5,811 nt of DNA from Gemmatimonadota bacterium (GCA_016794735.1 JAEUJK010000831.1:1-5811), one strand, 5' to 3'. Counted from the stretch's first letter, positions 1-5,764 are shown. Notes: a model not told the origin generated them from the letters alone. Translations and numbers: made by a program.

Positions 1-419
1 ACGTCGTCCGCCGTGACCTGGTTCGATGACGCGTTCACCTGCGTCATGAAGGCGAACAGCACCCGCTCCGCCTCGGGGATCGGGGCGGTGGTGTAATCGC
101 TGAGCACGGCATCGACGAGATCCCGCGACCCGAGCAGCTCCGCCGCGACCGCGGCGTGGGAGCCCGTTCAAAAGGGACAGTCGTTGCGCTTCGAGGTGAA
201 CGCCGCAATCAGCTCGCGCAGGCCCGGCGAGAGCGGCGACGGGCCTCGCAGCACCTGGTGCGTGTACTGCGCGAGGAAGTCCGTGGCGGCCGGCTTGTAC
301 GCGAACAGGTGCATGATCTGCGGCACGACAGCCCCCATGCGGCGGAGGCCCTCGAGACGCGACGCGTAGGCCCCGCTGGGTGGGGCCTGTTCGATTTCCT
401 GCAGGAACATCGGGCGCAT
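1..419 (-). CDS. AhpD-like (carboxymuconolactone decarboxylase family) selenoprotein with in-frame TGA = Sec, C-terminus cut by window edge
   Basis: Seen: from ATG at 419 the frame runs 83 codons to a TGA at 170-168, then stays open for 55 more codons to the window edge. Both halves look like one AhpD-type protein. Before the TGA come VPQIMHLFAYKP, LRGPSPLSPGLREL and FTSKRNDCPF; after it come TGSHAAVAAELLG and an acidic helical region. Known: AhpD-type peroxidases carry E-x11-C-x2-C-x3-H. Here E69, C81, TGA at codon 84 and H88 fit exactly, so the TGA replaces the second cysteine, the residue proposed to attack peroxide in mycobacterial AhpD. Inferred: a cytosolic hydroperoxide- or disulfide-handling selenoenzyme; no signal peptide is visible. 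A SECIS-like hairpin follows the TGA. ATG at 410 (M4) is an alternative start; neither has a clear Shine-Dalgarno. It lies 58 nt after the preceding gene. The alternatives are a Cys-to-stop pseudogene or a sequencing error, both less likely given the exact position and intact downstream frame. Confidence 0.85.
137..163 (-). promoter_or_regulatory. Candidate bacterial SECIS element (selenocysteine insertion hairpin) inside the selenoprotein gene
   Basis: Just downstream of the TGA (170-168), minus-strand bases 156-151 (CGCCGC) pair perfectly with 146-141 (GCGGCG) around the loop GGTC (150-147). A lower stem pairs GCTC (163-160) with GAGC (140-137), leaving a 3-nt bulge at 159-157, for 10 base pairs in all. 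The apical loop starts at the 18th nucleotide after the TGA and its first two bases are both G. Known: bacterial SECIS elements lie within the coding region right after the UGA, with the apical loop roughly 16-37 nt downstream and a conserved G among its first loop bases, and are bound by SelB. The caveat is that GC-rich coding DNA folds readily and this stretch also encodes the conserved HAAVAAEL segment. Confidence 0.62.
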
Positions 420-428
420 CAGCGGTCG

Positions 429-447
429 GGAACGGGTTCCACGGAAC
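429..447. promoter_or_regulatory. Alternating dyad GGAAC-GG-GTTCC-AC-GGAAC just upstream of the selenoprotein start
   Basis: On the plus strand, GGAAC (429-433), GTTCC (436-440) and GGAAC (443-447) occur with a 7-nt period, so each neighbouring pair forms a perfect 5-bp inverted repeat with a 2-nt centre. The array ends 9 nt before the ATG at 419. Two-base loops are too small for RNA hairpins, so a protein-binding operator is more natural than a terminator. No regulator is identified and chance is possible in so short a gap. Confidence 0.3.
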
Positions 448-455
448 GTAGGCGA

Positions 456-471
456 CCGGGTTGGCGCCCGG
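456..471. repeat. Short GC-rich inverted repeat between the DUF4390-like gene and the selenoprotein gene
   Basis: CCGGG (456-460) and CCCGG (467-471) form a 5-bp stem with a 6-nt loop, 6 nt past the stop codon at 478. There is no T-run on the minus strand after it, so it is not a convincing intrinsic terminator. It could act as a weak processing or attenuation hairpin between the two genes, or mean nothing. Confidence 0.25.
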
Positions 472-477
472 AATTGG

Positions 478-1158
478 TCAGCCGCGGGCGCGAGGCAGTC
501 GGAAGACTTCGCTGCGGGCCTCGATCACGCGCTTCTCACCACCCAGCAGGCGCGACAGGAGCGTGCGTGCGCCACGTCCCAGGGCTGTGCCCGGGTTGCG
601 CCGTCCACGCACGACGGGATTGAGGTCCCCGCGCACCCATCGCTCCAGCTCGTCGAGGTCCGAGACGGCGAGCATTTCGAGGGTGAGGGTGGCCGTGTAG
701 TACTGCGGGTCGTCGTTGCCGGGCGATGCGCGAATGTCGGCCCGATCGGGGCGCTCGATGGCGGTCACCGCGTCGGGCAGGCGTTCGAAGGTGCCCAGCG
801 GGGTGGCCAGGTCGTTTACGACGCGCACGCCCTCGTACACCCGGCGCACCGGATCGAACCGGAGCACCACGTCCCACTGCGTGGACCGCTGCCGCCGGTC
901 GAACAGGCCGGCGGTGCTCCACAGCTCAACGCGATAGGTCAGGCGGGCCGGGAAGCCGTGGTCCAGGAGCTCGCGAATGGCGTTGGCCCCGAGGACCCCG
1001 GTCGCCCGCACCTGTGGTCCAACGATGGAAAGCGACTCGGCGGGCGGCACCAGCAACCGGAGCAGCGGTCGCTCCTGTGCGCTGGCCGCGGATGCGGCCA
1101 GCACGGCGAGGGTTCCCGCCCAGGCGCCCGTCCACCGACCCCTCCACCACCGAACCAC
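478..1158 (-). CDS. Exported protein of 226 aa, DUF4390-like
   Basis: The start is GTG (1158-1156), directly after the TGA of the barrel gene (1161-1159). A GAGGT Shine-Dalgarno at 1168-1164 supports it and implies translational coupling. Residues 1-27 form a signal peptide: Arg/Trp-rich start, hydrophobic stretch from about 12 to 25, and AxA-type cleavage after SAASA (A27). The mature part has an N-terminal segment ending in NAIRELLDHGFPARLTYRVELW (broken as residues 59-68 and 69-80), then WDVVLRFDPVRRVYEGVRV (95-113), GTFERLPDAV (122-131) and YYTATLTLEML (153-163). That order (ligand-like amphipathic helix, a DR/W strand pair, a Y-rich strand, then 'F-x-x-L-x-x-A') recalls the DUF4390 family of exported proteins, whose function is unknown. 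The family match is from memory and moderate. Position right behind an outer-membrane barrel gene suggests a periplasmic or secreted partner of that barrel. The C-terminus is Arg-rich. Confidence 0.8.
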   Translation of the reverse strand: MVRWWRGRWTGAWAGTLAVLAASAASAQERPLLRLLVPPAESLSIVGPQVRATGVLGANAIRELLDHGFPARLTYRVELWSTAGLFDRRQRSTQWDVVLRFDPVRRVYEGVRVVNDLATPLGTFERLPDAVTAIERPDRADIRASPGNDDPQYYTATLTLEMLAVSDLDELERWVRGDLNPVVRGRRNPGTALGRGARTLLSRLLGGEKRVIEARSEVFRLPRARG

Positions 1159-2880
1159 TCAGAACCTCGGTCGCAGGCGGATGAAGAAGTTCACCGGGGC
1201 GTCCGGCTGGTTGAGCGGCTTGGCGAGGTAGAGCCCGAGGTCGTCGAGCACGAGGCCCAGGCCGATGTCGGTCTGGAAGGTCGAGAGCTTCGGCATCTTC
1301 GACTTCGCAAAGGTGCGACCGCCATCGTCCGGTCCCACGAGCCAGCCGCGCCCTGCGTCCGCGAAGACCACCCACTGCGCCCCGCGTCCCCAGCCGCGCC
1401 GCCGCCATTCGCGATCCTCGTCGAGGATGCCAAACGGGTCGAGGCCGAGGTCGCCGCGAAACTCCACCTGGGCGAGGGCCATGCGCTCGCATTCGCCCGG
1501 CGAACCCACCGGGACCGGGCCACTCGTTCCCGCCACGTCGGAGCACTGCAATCGGTCGACACCGTTGGTCAACCCGGCCAGGCGGAAGTCGTAGCCGGGC
1601 AGGGTCCCCGGACCGCCGAGCGCAAAGCGACGCTGCATCGGCAGCTCGTCACCACTCAGCCAGCCACCGGCGACGACGCGGAAGTTGAGCTGGGCACCCG
1701 GCGCCACGCGGTTGTAGCGACGCAGGTCCACGAAGACGCGATCATAGGTGGTGGCGCCGCCAACCGTCGGCAACCGCACCCCCGCAGTGGTGGGTGCATA
1801 ACGAGAGATGGTGCCGTTCCCGTATTCGTACTCGCCGTTCAGGTACCAGCCGGTGGTGGGCTGCCGGTCGTCACTGCGCGTGTCCACCTTGAGGAACCCT
1901 TGCAGGAGGTGGAGACGTGCGTCGTCCATGTCGGGGTTCGCGCGCCAGCGGTCGGTGTCGCGGAACGGCGTCCACGGATCGTTGGCGGTGCGTGCCCCCC
2001 AGCGCACGTGGGACCACGAGCCGCCGATCTCGAGATGGCGCCGCGTGAAGACCGACGCCGACAGCGAGCCGCCATGCCGGTTGTAGAAATCGCGGAAGTC
2101 GCGGTGCAGGAAGAACGCCGCCAGCCCCGCCTCGGCGTCGCTCAGTTGCCATGGCTCCACCGACTCGACGACATCGAAATGACGTGCCCCGAGGCGGACG
2201 CCATCGGTGCGCCCGAAGCGTAGCTCGGCCTTGGCGGTGTGGCCGATGTTGGCCGGGGTCCACTCGAACGAGTTGGCGGAGCGGATGATGCCGAGTGCAT
2301 CGACGGAGACGCGGCCCCAGTCGAACTCGCGACCGAACGCGGGACCGAACTGGATCGGGAGCCCTTCTACGCGGTTGTAGGTTCGCGCCGAGACGAGGCG
2401 AAGGTCGCCCCACCCACGGTTCTGCCACCGATCGCGCCGGCGCCACCACGGGTCCTCGGCCCGCTCGGACCATCGCACCCGATCGCCGTCCCGTTCGTAC
2501 GACATGCGCGCGCTGTACGTGCGGATGGAGCCACGTACCTGGTTGTTCTCGTTCCCGATGATCGAGCCGCCGATCACGAGGAGGTCACCTCCGACCTCGC
2601 CACCTGGCCGGAACTCGATGTTCCCGTTGATGACGATCACCTTGCCGGTGGCCCGGCCCTCGACGAGCAGCGGCCCCCGCAACACCACGAGGTCCCCAAC
2701 GGTTTCCCCTGCCTTGATGGTGTAGGCTCCGTCGGCGCGCGTGGTGTTGGCGGCGTCGTAGAGCTGGGTGACTTCCTCGACGACCTCACGTGGGATCGTC
2801 GTCGCGTCCAGTCGCTGGGCGCGAAGGCCGGGCGCCATCACGGCGGACGCGACGGCCGCACACCACAGGAAACGGTTCAT
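1159..2880 (-). CDS. Outer-membrane Omp85/BamA-type beta-barrel protein with N-terminal bactofilin-like beta-helix domain
   Basis: The protein has 573 residues from ATG at 2880, chosen because a typical signal peptide begins there (MNRFLWCAAV..., cleavage near LRA-Q at 21/22). An upstream extension of 44 codons is open but not protein-like. Residues about 51-120 are Gly/Val/Ile-rich with short rungs such as GDLVVLRGPLLVEG, GKVIVINGNI and GGDLLVIGGSII, like the beta-helix of bactofilins (polymer-forming proteins). From about 155 onward alternate aromatic/polar strands form a barrel. RRFALGGPGTLPGYDFR (417-433) is the Omp85 'LGG-G-x-RGY' loop motif with Pro in place of the usual Arg. The last residues FFIRLRPRF end in Phe, the classic signal for barrel assembly. 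C446 and C464 flank a predicted surface loop after that motif and could form a disulfide. No POTRA repeats are visible. Known: Omp85 barrels insert or move proteins across the outer membrane; the function of this variant is unknown. It is 128 nt downstream of the regulator gene, a gap with no clear promoter or terminator. The Shine-Dalgarno is weak. Confidence 0.87.
   Translation of the reverse strand: MNRFLWCAAVASAVMAPGLRAQRLDATTIPREVVEEVTQLYDAANTTRADGAYTIKAGETVGDLVVLRGPLLVEGRATGKVIVINGNIEFRPGGEVGGDLLVIGGSIIGNENNQVRGSIRTYSARMSYERDGDRVRWSERAEDPWWRRRDRWQNRGWGDLRLVSARTYNRVEGLPIQFGPAFGREFDWGRVSVDALGIIRSANSFEWTPANIGHTAKAELRFGRTDGVRLGARHFDVVESVEPWQLSDAEAGLAAFFLHRDFRDFYNRHGGSLSASVFTRRHLEIGGSWSHVRWGARTANDPWTPFRDTDRWRANPDMDDARLHLLQGFLKVDTRSDDRQPTTGWYLNGEYEYGNGTISRYAPTTAGVRLPTVGGATTYDRVFVDLRRYNRVAPGAQLNFRVVAGGWLSGDELPMQRRFALGGPGTLPGYDFRLAGLTNGVDRLQCSDVAGTSGPVPVGSPGECERMALAQVEFRGDLGLDPFGILDEDREWRRRGWGRGAQWVVFADAGRGWLVGPDDGGRTFAKSKMPKLSTFQTDIGLGLVLDDLGLYLAKPLNQPDAPVNFFIRLRPRF
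1164..1168 (-). promoter_or_regulatory. Ribosome binding site that fixes the GTG start at 1158
   Basis: The minus strand reads GAGGT followed by TCTGA and GTG. The GAGG core lies 6 nt before the GTG, inside the last codons of the upstream barrel gene. It is the clearest Shine-Dalgarno sequence inside the window's operons and supports choosing this non-ATG start. Confidence 0.6.
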
Positions 2881-3008
2881 GGGATTACCGAGCTGAAGAG
2901 GGATGCGACTCCCATGGCACGAGCTGTACCACCTGCATCCTGCCATGTCATCCACGCTGGGGCAACAACTTCCACGACTGTCGCTGGCGCGGTTGTCCCC
3001 ACGGGAGG

Positions 3009-4403
3009 TCACCCCCCCTGTGTCGCAGCGACATCCGGGGCAATCTCGAGCCGACGCATGCGACGGTACAGGTTGGGGCGGTCGGTCTGCAGGCGACGCG
3101 CCGCCTCGGCGACATTCCCACCACTCGCGGCGAGGGCCCGAGTGATGAGCGCGCGTTCGTAGTCATCCAACATCTCCGCGAGCGGGCCAGGCGCCGTGTC
3201 GATCCCGTTCGCAATCGCACGCACCGATTCCGGAGTTTCCGGAACGGCAATCACGCGCCGCACGTCGGCTGAACCGATCTGCTGGCCGGGATGCAGGATC
3301 ACGAGGCGTTCGACGATGTTGGCCAACTCGCGCACGTTCCCGGGCCAGCGGTAGGCGCCTAGCAGCGCGAGGGCGCCATCGCTCCAGGCCGGCAGGACGC
3401 GGCCCGTGCGGACCCGCGTGCGCACCGAGAAGTGCCTGACGAGAAGTGGAATGTCGCTCGCACGGTCGCGAAGCGGCGGTAGCGCGATCGGGATGACGTT
3501 GAGGCGAAAGTAGAGGTCGTCGCGAAAGGCGCCTTCGCGTGCGGCGCGGGGCAGGTCCTTGTTGGTCGCGGCGATCAGTCGCGCGTCGACGGGAATCGCC
3601 TTGCCCCCACCAACCCGCTCGATCTCGTGCGCCTCGATGGCACGGAGCAGCTTGGCCTGGGCGTCGAGGCCCAGGTCGCCGACTTCGTCGAGGAACAGCG
3701 TGCCGCGGTGCGCGAGTTCAAAGCGACCGATGCGTCGCTCCGTGGCGCCCGTGAACGCCCCGCGTTCATGGCCGAACATCTCGCTCTCGACCAGGTCGCG
3801 CGGGATCGCTGCACAGTTCACGCGAATGAACGCGCGATCGCGACGCGCACTTCCCGCGTGGATCGCGGCGGCCACCAGTTCCTTCCCGGTCCCGGACTCC
3901 CCGGTGATGAGAACGCGCGAGTCGGTCGGCGCCACGCGTGCGATCAGGTCGCGCAGCATGCGCATCGCTTCGCTCTCCCCGACCATCTGGTCGGCGAGCC
4001 CGAGTTCTTCGCGAAGGGCTGCGGCCTCGCGACGCGCAGAGCGCAGGTCGAGCGCACCGCTCAGGGCCAGGGTGACGCCGTCGGGCGTGAGCGGCTTCTC
4101 GAGGAAGGTGAAGGCGCCAAGCTTGGTCGCACGCACCGCATCACTGAGCGCGGCCTTCCCGCTCATCATGACGACGGGGAGGTCGGGGAATCGCTCGCGC
4201 AGGACGGTCATTGTGGCGATGCCATCGAGGTCCCCCGGCATCATCAGGTCGACGAGGGCGACGTCGGGCTCGCTCTCGAGCGCGGCGGCGATCCCGCTGC
4301 GCCCATCCACCGCCTCACGCACCTCGTACCCTTCCGCGCCCAGCAGCGCCGAGACCATCCGGCGCAGGTTGGCTTCGTCGTCGACGATGAGGACGGAAGG
4401 CAT
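3009..4403 (-). CDS. Sigma-54-dependent response regulator, NtrC family (REC-AAA+-Fis HTH)
   Basis: The protein has 464 residues, the normal length for the family. Residues 1-120 form a receiver domain: acidic pocket D8/D9, phosphoacceptor D52 in ALVDLMMPG, S81 and K103 in FLEKP. The AAA+ domain covers about 138-375: Walker A GESGTGKE (168-175), the sigma-54-contacting loop GAFTGA (215-220), Walker B GTLFLDE (234-240), candidate arginine fingers R294 and R300, and sensor-2 PGNVREL (354-360). Residues about 415-453 form a Fis-type helix-turn-helix (GGNVAEAARRLQTDRPNLYRR). Known: phosphorylation lets such proteins oligomerise, hydrolyse ATP and open promoters bound by RNA polymerase with sigma-54. 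All key residues are present, so it should be active. The ATG at 4403 lies 9 nt after the TAG of the preceding membrane-protein gene, with GGTAGG overlapping that stop as a weak Shine-Dalgarno, so it is probably co-transcribed. Its kinase is not in the window. Its targets cannot be read from the sequence. A run of seven G lies in the last codons. Confidence 0.95.
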   Translation of the reverse strand: MPSVLIVDDEANLRRMVSALLGAEGYEVREAVDGRSGIAAALESEPDVALVDLMMPGDLDGIATMTVLRERFPDLPVVMMSGKAALSDAVRATKLGAFTFLEKPLTPDGVTLALSGALDLRSARREAAALREELGLADQMVGESEAMRMLRDLIARVAPTDSRVLITGESGTGKELVAAAIHAGSARRDRAFIRVNCAAIPRDLVESEMFGHERGAFTGATERRIGRFELAHRGTLFLDEVGDLGLDAQAKLLRAIEAHEIERVGGGKAIPVDARLIAATNKDLPRAAREGAFRDDLYFRLNVIPIALPPLRDRASDIPLLVRHFSVRTRVRTGRVLPAWSDGALALLGAYRWPGNVRELANIVERLVILHPGQQIGSADVRRVIAVPETPESVRAIANGIDTAPGPLAEMLDDYERALITRALAASGGNVAEAARRLQTDRPNLYRRMRRLEIAPDVAATQGG

Positions 4404-4412
4404 GCGGCCGAC

Positions 4413-5027
4413 CTACCCGCGCTGTTCGGACAGGCGCGAGGGTTCGGCCACCTTGGCGCCCTGGGGCCACTGCTCCAGCGGGTTAGGTGCCGGAAGGGCT
4501 TTCATCTCCCCGAGGAGCTTGTTGGTGTAGCGTTGCCCCTCCGACATGCGCTCCACCTCGATGGCGACGGCGTCGAGCGCCTGTTCGAGGCGTTCCAGCC
4601 GCGGGCTCGTGTCGGTGCTCGTGTTCACGACCGGCCGCGGCTCGAAGCGGCGCGCGATCATGCGCACGATCGGCACGCCCAGGAAGATCATCACGAGGGA
4701 GAACAACCCCATCTCGATCACGTTCTGCACGCCCCGCGGGATGTCGCCCGGGTCGCGCGGTGGGACCGCAATGCTGGGACGCTGAAACTGGCCTGAGATC
4801 GCCCGATCCAGCTGGCCTTGCAGCGACTCCATCCGGTCGTTGGCATTGGACAGCTGGTCCGAGATCGCGTTCTCGCGTGCGTCCGACGTGCCGGGGGTGA
4901 GTTGACTGGTCAGGTCCTTGATCTCGGCCTTGGTGGCGTTGATCTGGCCCTGGATCAGTTCGATCGCCCTTTCCTGGTTGGTCTGGGCGAGTGGTTGGAG
5001 CGCGGGGAGTGGCGTTGGCTGCGGCAT
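4413..5027 (-). CDS. Single-pass membrane protein with coiled coils, paralogue of the upstream gene
   Basis: The protein has 204 residues from ATG at 5027, 2 nt after the TGA of its paralogue. A start 19 codons earlier (5084) would overlap that gene by 55 nt and adds Pro/Arg-rich residues without counterpart, so I prefer 5027. No clear Shine-Dalgarno is seen, so coupling to the upstream gene is likely. Residues about 17-80 form a heptad-like coiled coil (QERAIELIQGQINATKAE, then ANDRMESLQGQLD). A Pro-rich linker follows, then one membrane segment at about 105-122 (LFSLVMIFLGVPIV), a basic stretch (RMIARRFEPRP), a second helix at about 143-162 and a conserved tail, SEGQRYTNKLLGEMKALPAP. The positive residues right after the membrane segment favour a cytoplasmic C-terminus, with the N-terminal coil outside the inner membrane. 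I do not recognise a named family and no enzymatic motif is visible. Its position directly before a response regulator hints at a role in the same signalling or envelope process, but that is inference. Confidence 0.85.
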   Translation of the reverse strand: MPQPTPLPALQPLAQTNQERAIELIQGQINATKAEIKDLTSQLTPGTSDARENAISDQLSNANDRMESLQGQLDRAISGQFQRPSIAVPPRDPGDIPRGVQNVIEMGLFSLVMIFLGVPIVRMIARRFEPRPVVNTSTDTSPRLERLEQALDAVAIEVERMSEGQRYTNKLLGEMKALPAPNPLEQWPQGAKVAEPSRLSEQRG

Positions 5028-5029
5028 GT

Positions 5030-5755
5030 TCAGACCGGGGTCGTGTGGCGGACCCGCTCGGCTTCGCGCGGGCGGGCGCTCCACTGCTGCGAGGGATCAG
5101 GGGCGGGCAGGGCACGCAGCTCGCCCAGCATCTTGCTCGAGTATCGCTGCCCTTCGGAGATCCGCTCCACCTCAACCGCGACGCTGTCCAGCGCCTGCTC
5201 GATGCGGTCGAGGCGCCCGGTGACATCGGGAGCGGCTGCGGGGGTTCCGCGGCGATCCAGCCAGCGGCCAAAGGCGCGCACCAGCGGGATACCGATCGCC
5301 AGCGCCACGATCGTGATGAAGAAGCCCTCCGTTGCCATGCGCGCCATGCGTTCAATGCGCTCGCCGTCGAGGCCAGGCGGGAGGTCGGGGTCGGATACCA
5401 CGGGGAACGGAGCCGTTGCCTCACCGCTCACGAGGGCGTCCAGGCGCCCCTGCAAGCTCTCGAGTCGCGCGTTGGCCTGGTTCAGCTGCGCCTCGACCAG
5501 CTCTTGCTGGCGCGGGCTTCCCACTCCGAGACGTGCGGTAAGCGACGCCACTTCTTCACGCGTTGCCGCGATTTCGCCTTGCAGCACCTGCAACACGAAG
5601 TTGCCGTCGATCGGCGTCGTCACCGGTGCTCCGGGGACCCCCTGCGACTCGCGCGCCGCATCACGCGCGGCGTCGCGCGCAGCATCGACCGCATCGCGCA
5701 CGGCGTCGCGGACTTGTTCGCGGACCTCGGCCTGGGATTGCAGCGGAGCGTTCAT
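5030..5755 (-). CDS. Single-pass membrane protein with RDAA-repeat N-terminus and coiled coils
   Basis: The protein has 241 residues from ATG at 5755, supported by a GAGG Shine-Dalgarno 5 nt upstream (5764-5761). Residues about 11-37 are a low-complexity amphipathic stretch of four-residue units (VREQ, VRDA, VRDA, then RDAA twice), with no counterpart in the paralogue that follows. Residues about 52-109 form a coiled coil (LQGEIAATREEVASLTARL; LNQANARLESLQGRLDALV). One membrane segment lies at about 144-160 (FFITIVALAIGIPLV), followed by basic residues, a helix at 180-199 and the tail SEGQRYSSKMLGELRALPAPDP. This tail and the helix before it align residue for residue with the next gene, so the two arose by tandem duplication. 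No signal peptide, catalytic motif or known family is recognised. By the positive-inside rule the tail is probably cytoplasmic. An adaptor or scaffold that pairs through its coiled coils, perhaps with its paralogue, is plausible but unproven. Confidence 0.87.
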   Translation of the reverse strand: MNAPLQSQAEVREQVRDAVRDAVDAARDAARDAARESQGVPGAPVTTPIDGNFVLQVLQGEIAATREEVASLTARLGVGSPRQQELVEAQLNQANARLESLQGRLDALVSGEATAPFPVVSDPDLPPGLDGERIERMARMATEGFFITIVALAIGIPLVRAFGRWLDRRGTPAAAPDVTGRLDRIEQALDSVAVEVERISEGQRYSSKMLGELRALPAPDPSQQWSARPREAERVRHTTPV

Positions 5756-5760
5756 GGGTG

Positions 5761-5764
5761 CCTC
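5761..5764 (-). promoter_or_regulatory. Ribosome binding site of the first membrane-protein gene
   Basis: The minus strand reads GAGG, then CACCC, then ATG at 5755. The 5-nt spacing is normal and supports this start. The site overlaps the TGA of the possible upstream gene end (5765-5763), which would make the two genes translationally coupled. Confidence 0.55.

Noticed and set aside
1..170. A decayed pseudogene with a Cys-to-stop mutation.
   Set aside because: The frame after the TGA is open and family-like to the edge, the codon pattern is unchanged, and a SECIS-like hairpin is present. It cannot be fully excluded without the genome's Sec genes.
168..419. A complete 83-residue protein ending at the TGA at 170-168.
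   Set aside because: It would stop in the middle of the AhpD catalytic motif, and the same frame continues with the expected H and family-like residues. Selenocysteine read-through explains it better.
958..2223. Long plus-strand open frame (421 codons) opposite the barrel gene.
   Set aside because: It is antisense to a gene with a signal peptide, Omp85 motif and C-terminal Phe. Its translation shows no domain, and long antisense frames are common in high-GC DNA.
2915..2945. Sigma-54 promoter candidates before the barrel gene: TGGCACG on the plus strand (2915-2921) and TGGCAGG on the minus strand (2945-2939).
   Set aside because: Neither has the GC of the -12 element at the required 10-nt distance from the GG, and the exact -24 match points away from the gene.
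2960..3005. Possible terminator after the regulator gene: GGGG-A-CAAC pairing with GTTGCCCC.
   Set aside because: The loop is long, the stem has a bulge and no T-run follows, so it is not a credible intrinsic terminator.
2881..3012. A 44-residue N-terminal extension of the barrel protein.
   Set aside because: It would place the signal peptide internally and overlaps the end of the regulator gene; the residues have no family-like pattern.
3012..3018. Run of seven C (G on the coding strand) at the end of the regulator gene as a programmed frameshift site.
   Set aside because: It lies in the last three codons before the TGA, after all domains end; no slippery-site context or extended frame of interest is visible.
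3627..4796. Long plus-strand open frame (389 codons) opposite the NtrC-type regulator.
   Set aside because: It runs antisense to unmistakable REC and AAA+ motifs and across a gene boundary; its His/Arg/Gly-rich translation resembles no protein family.
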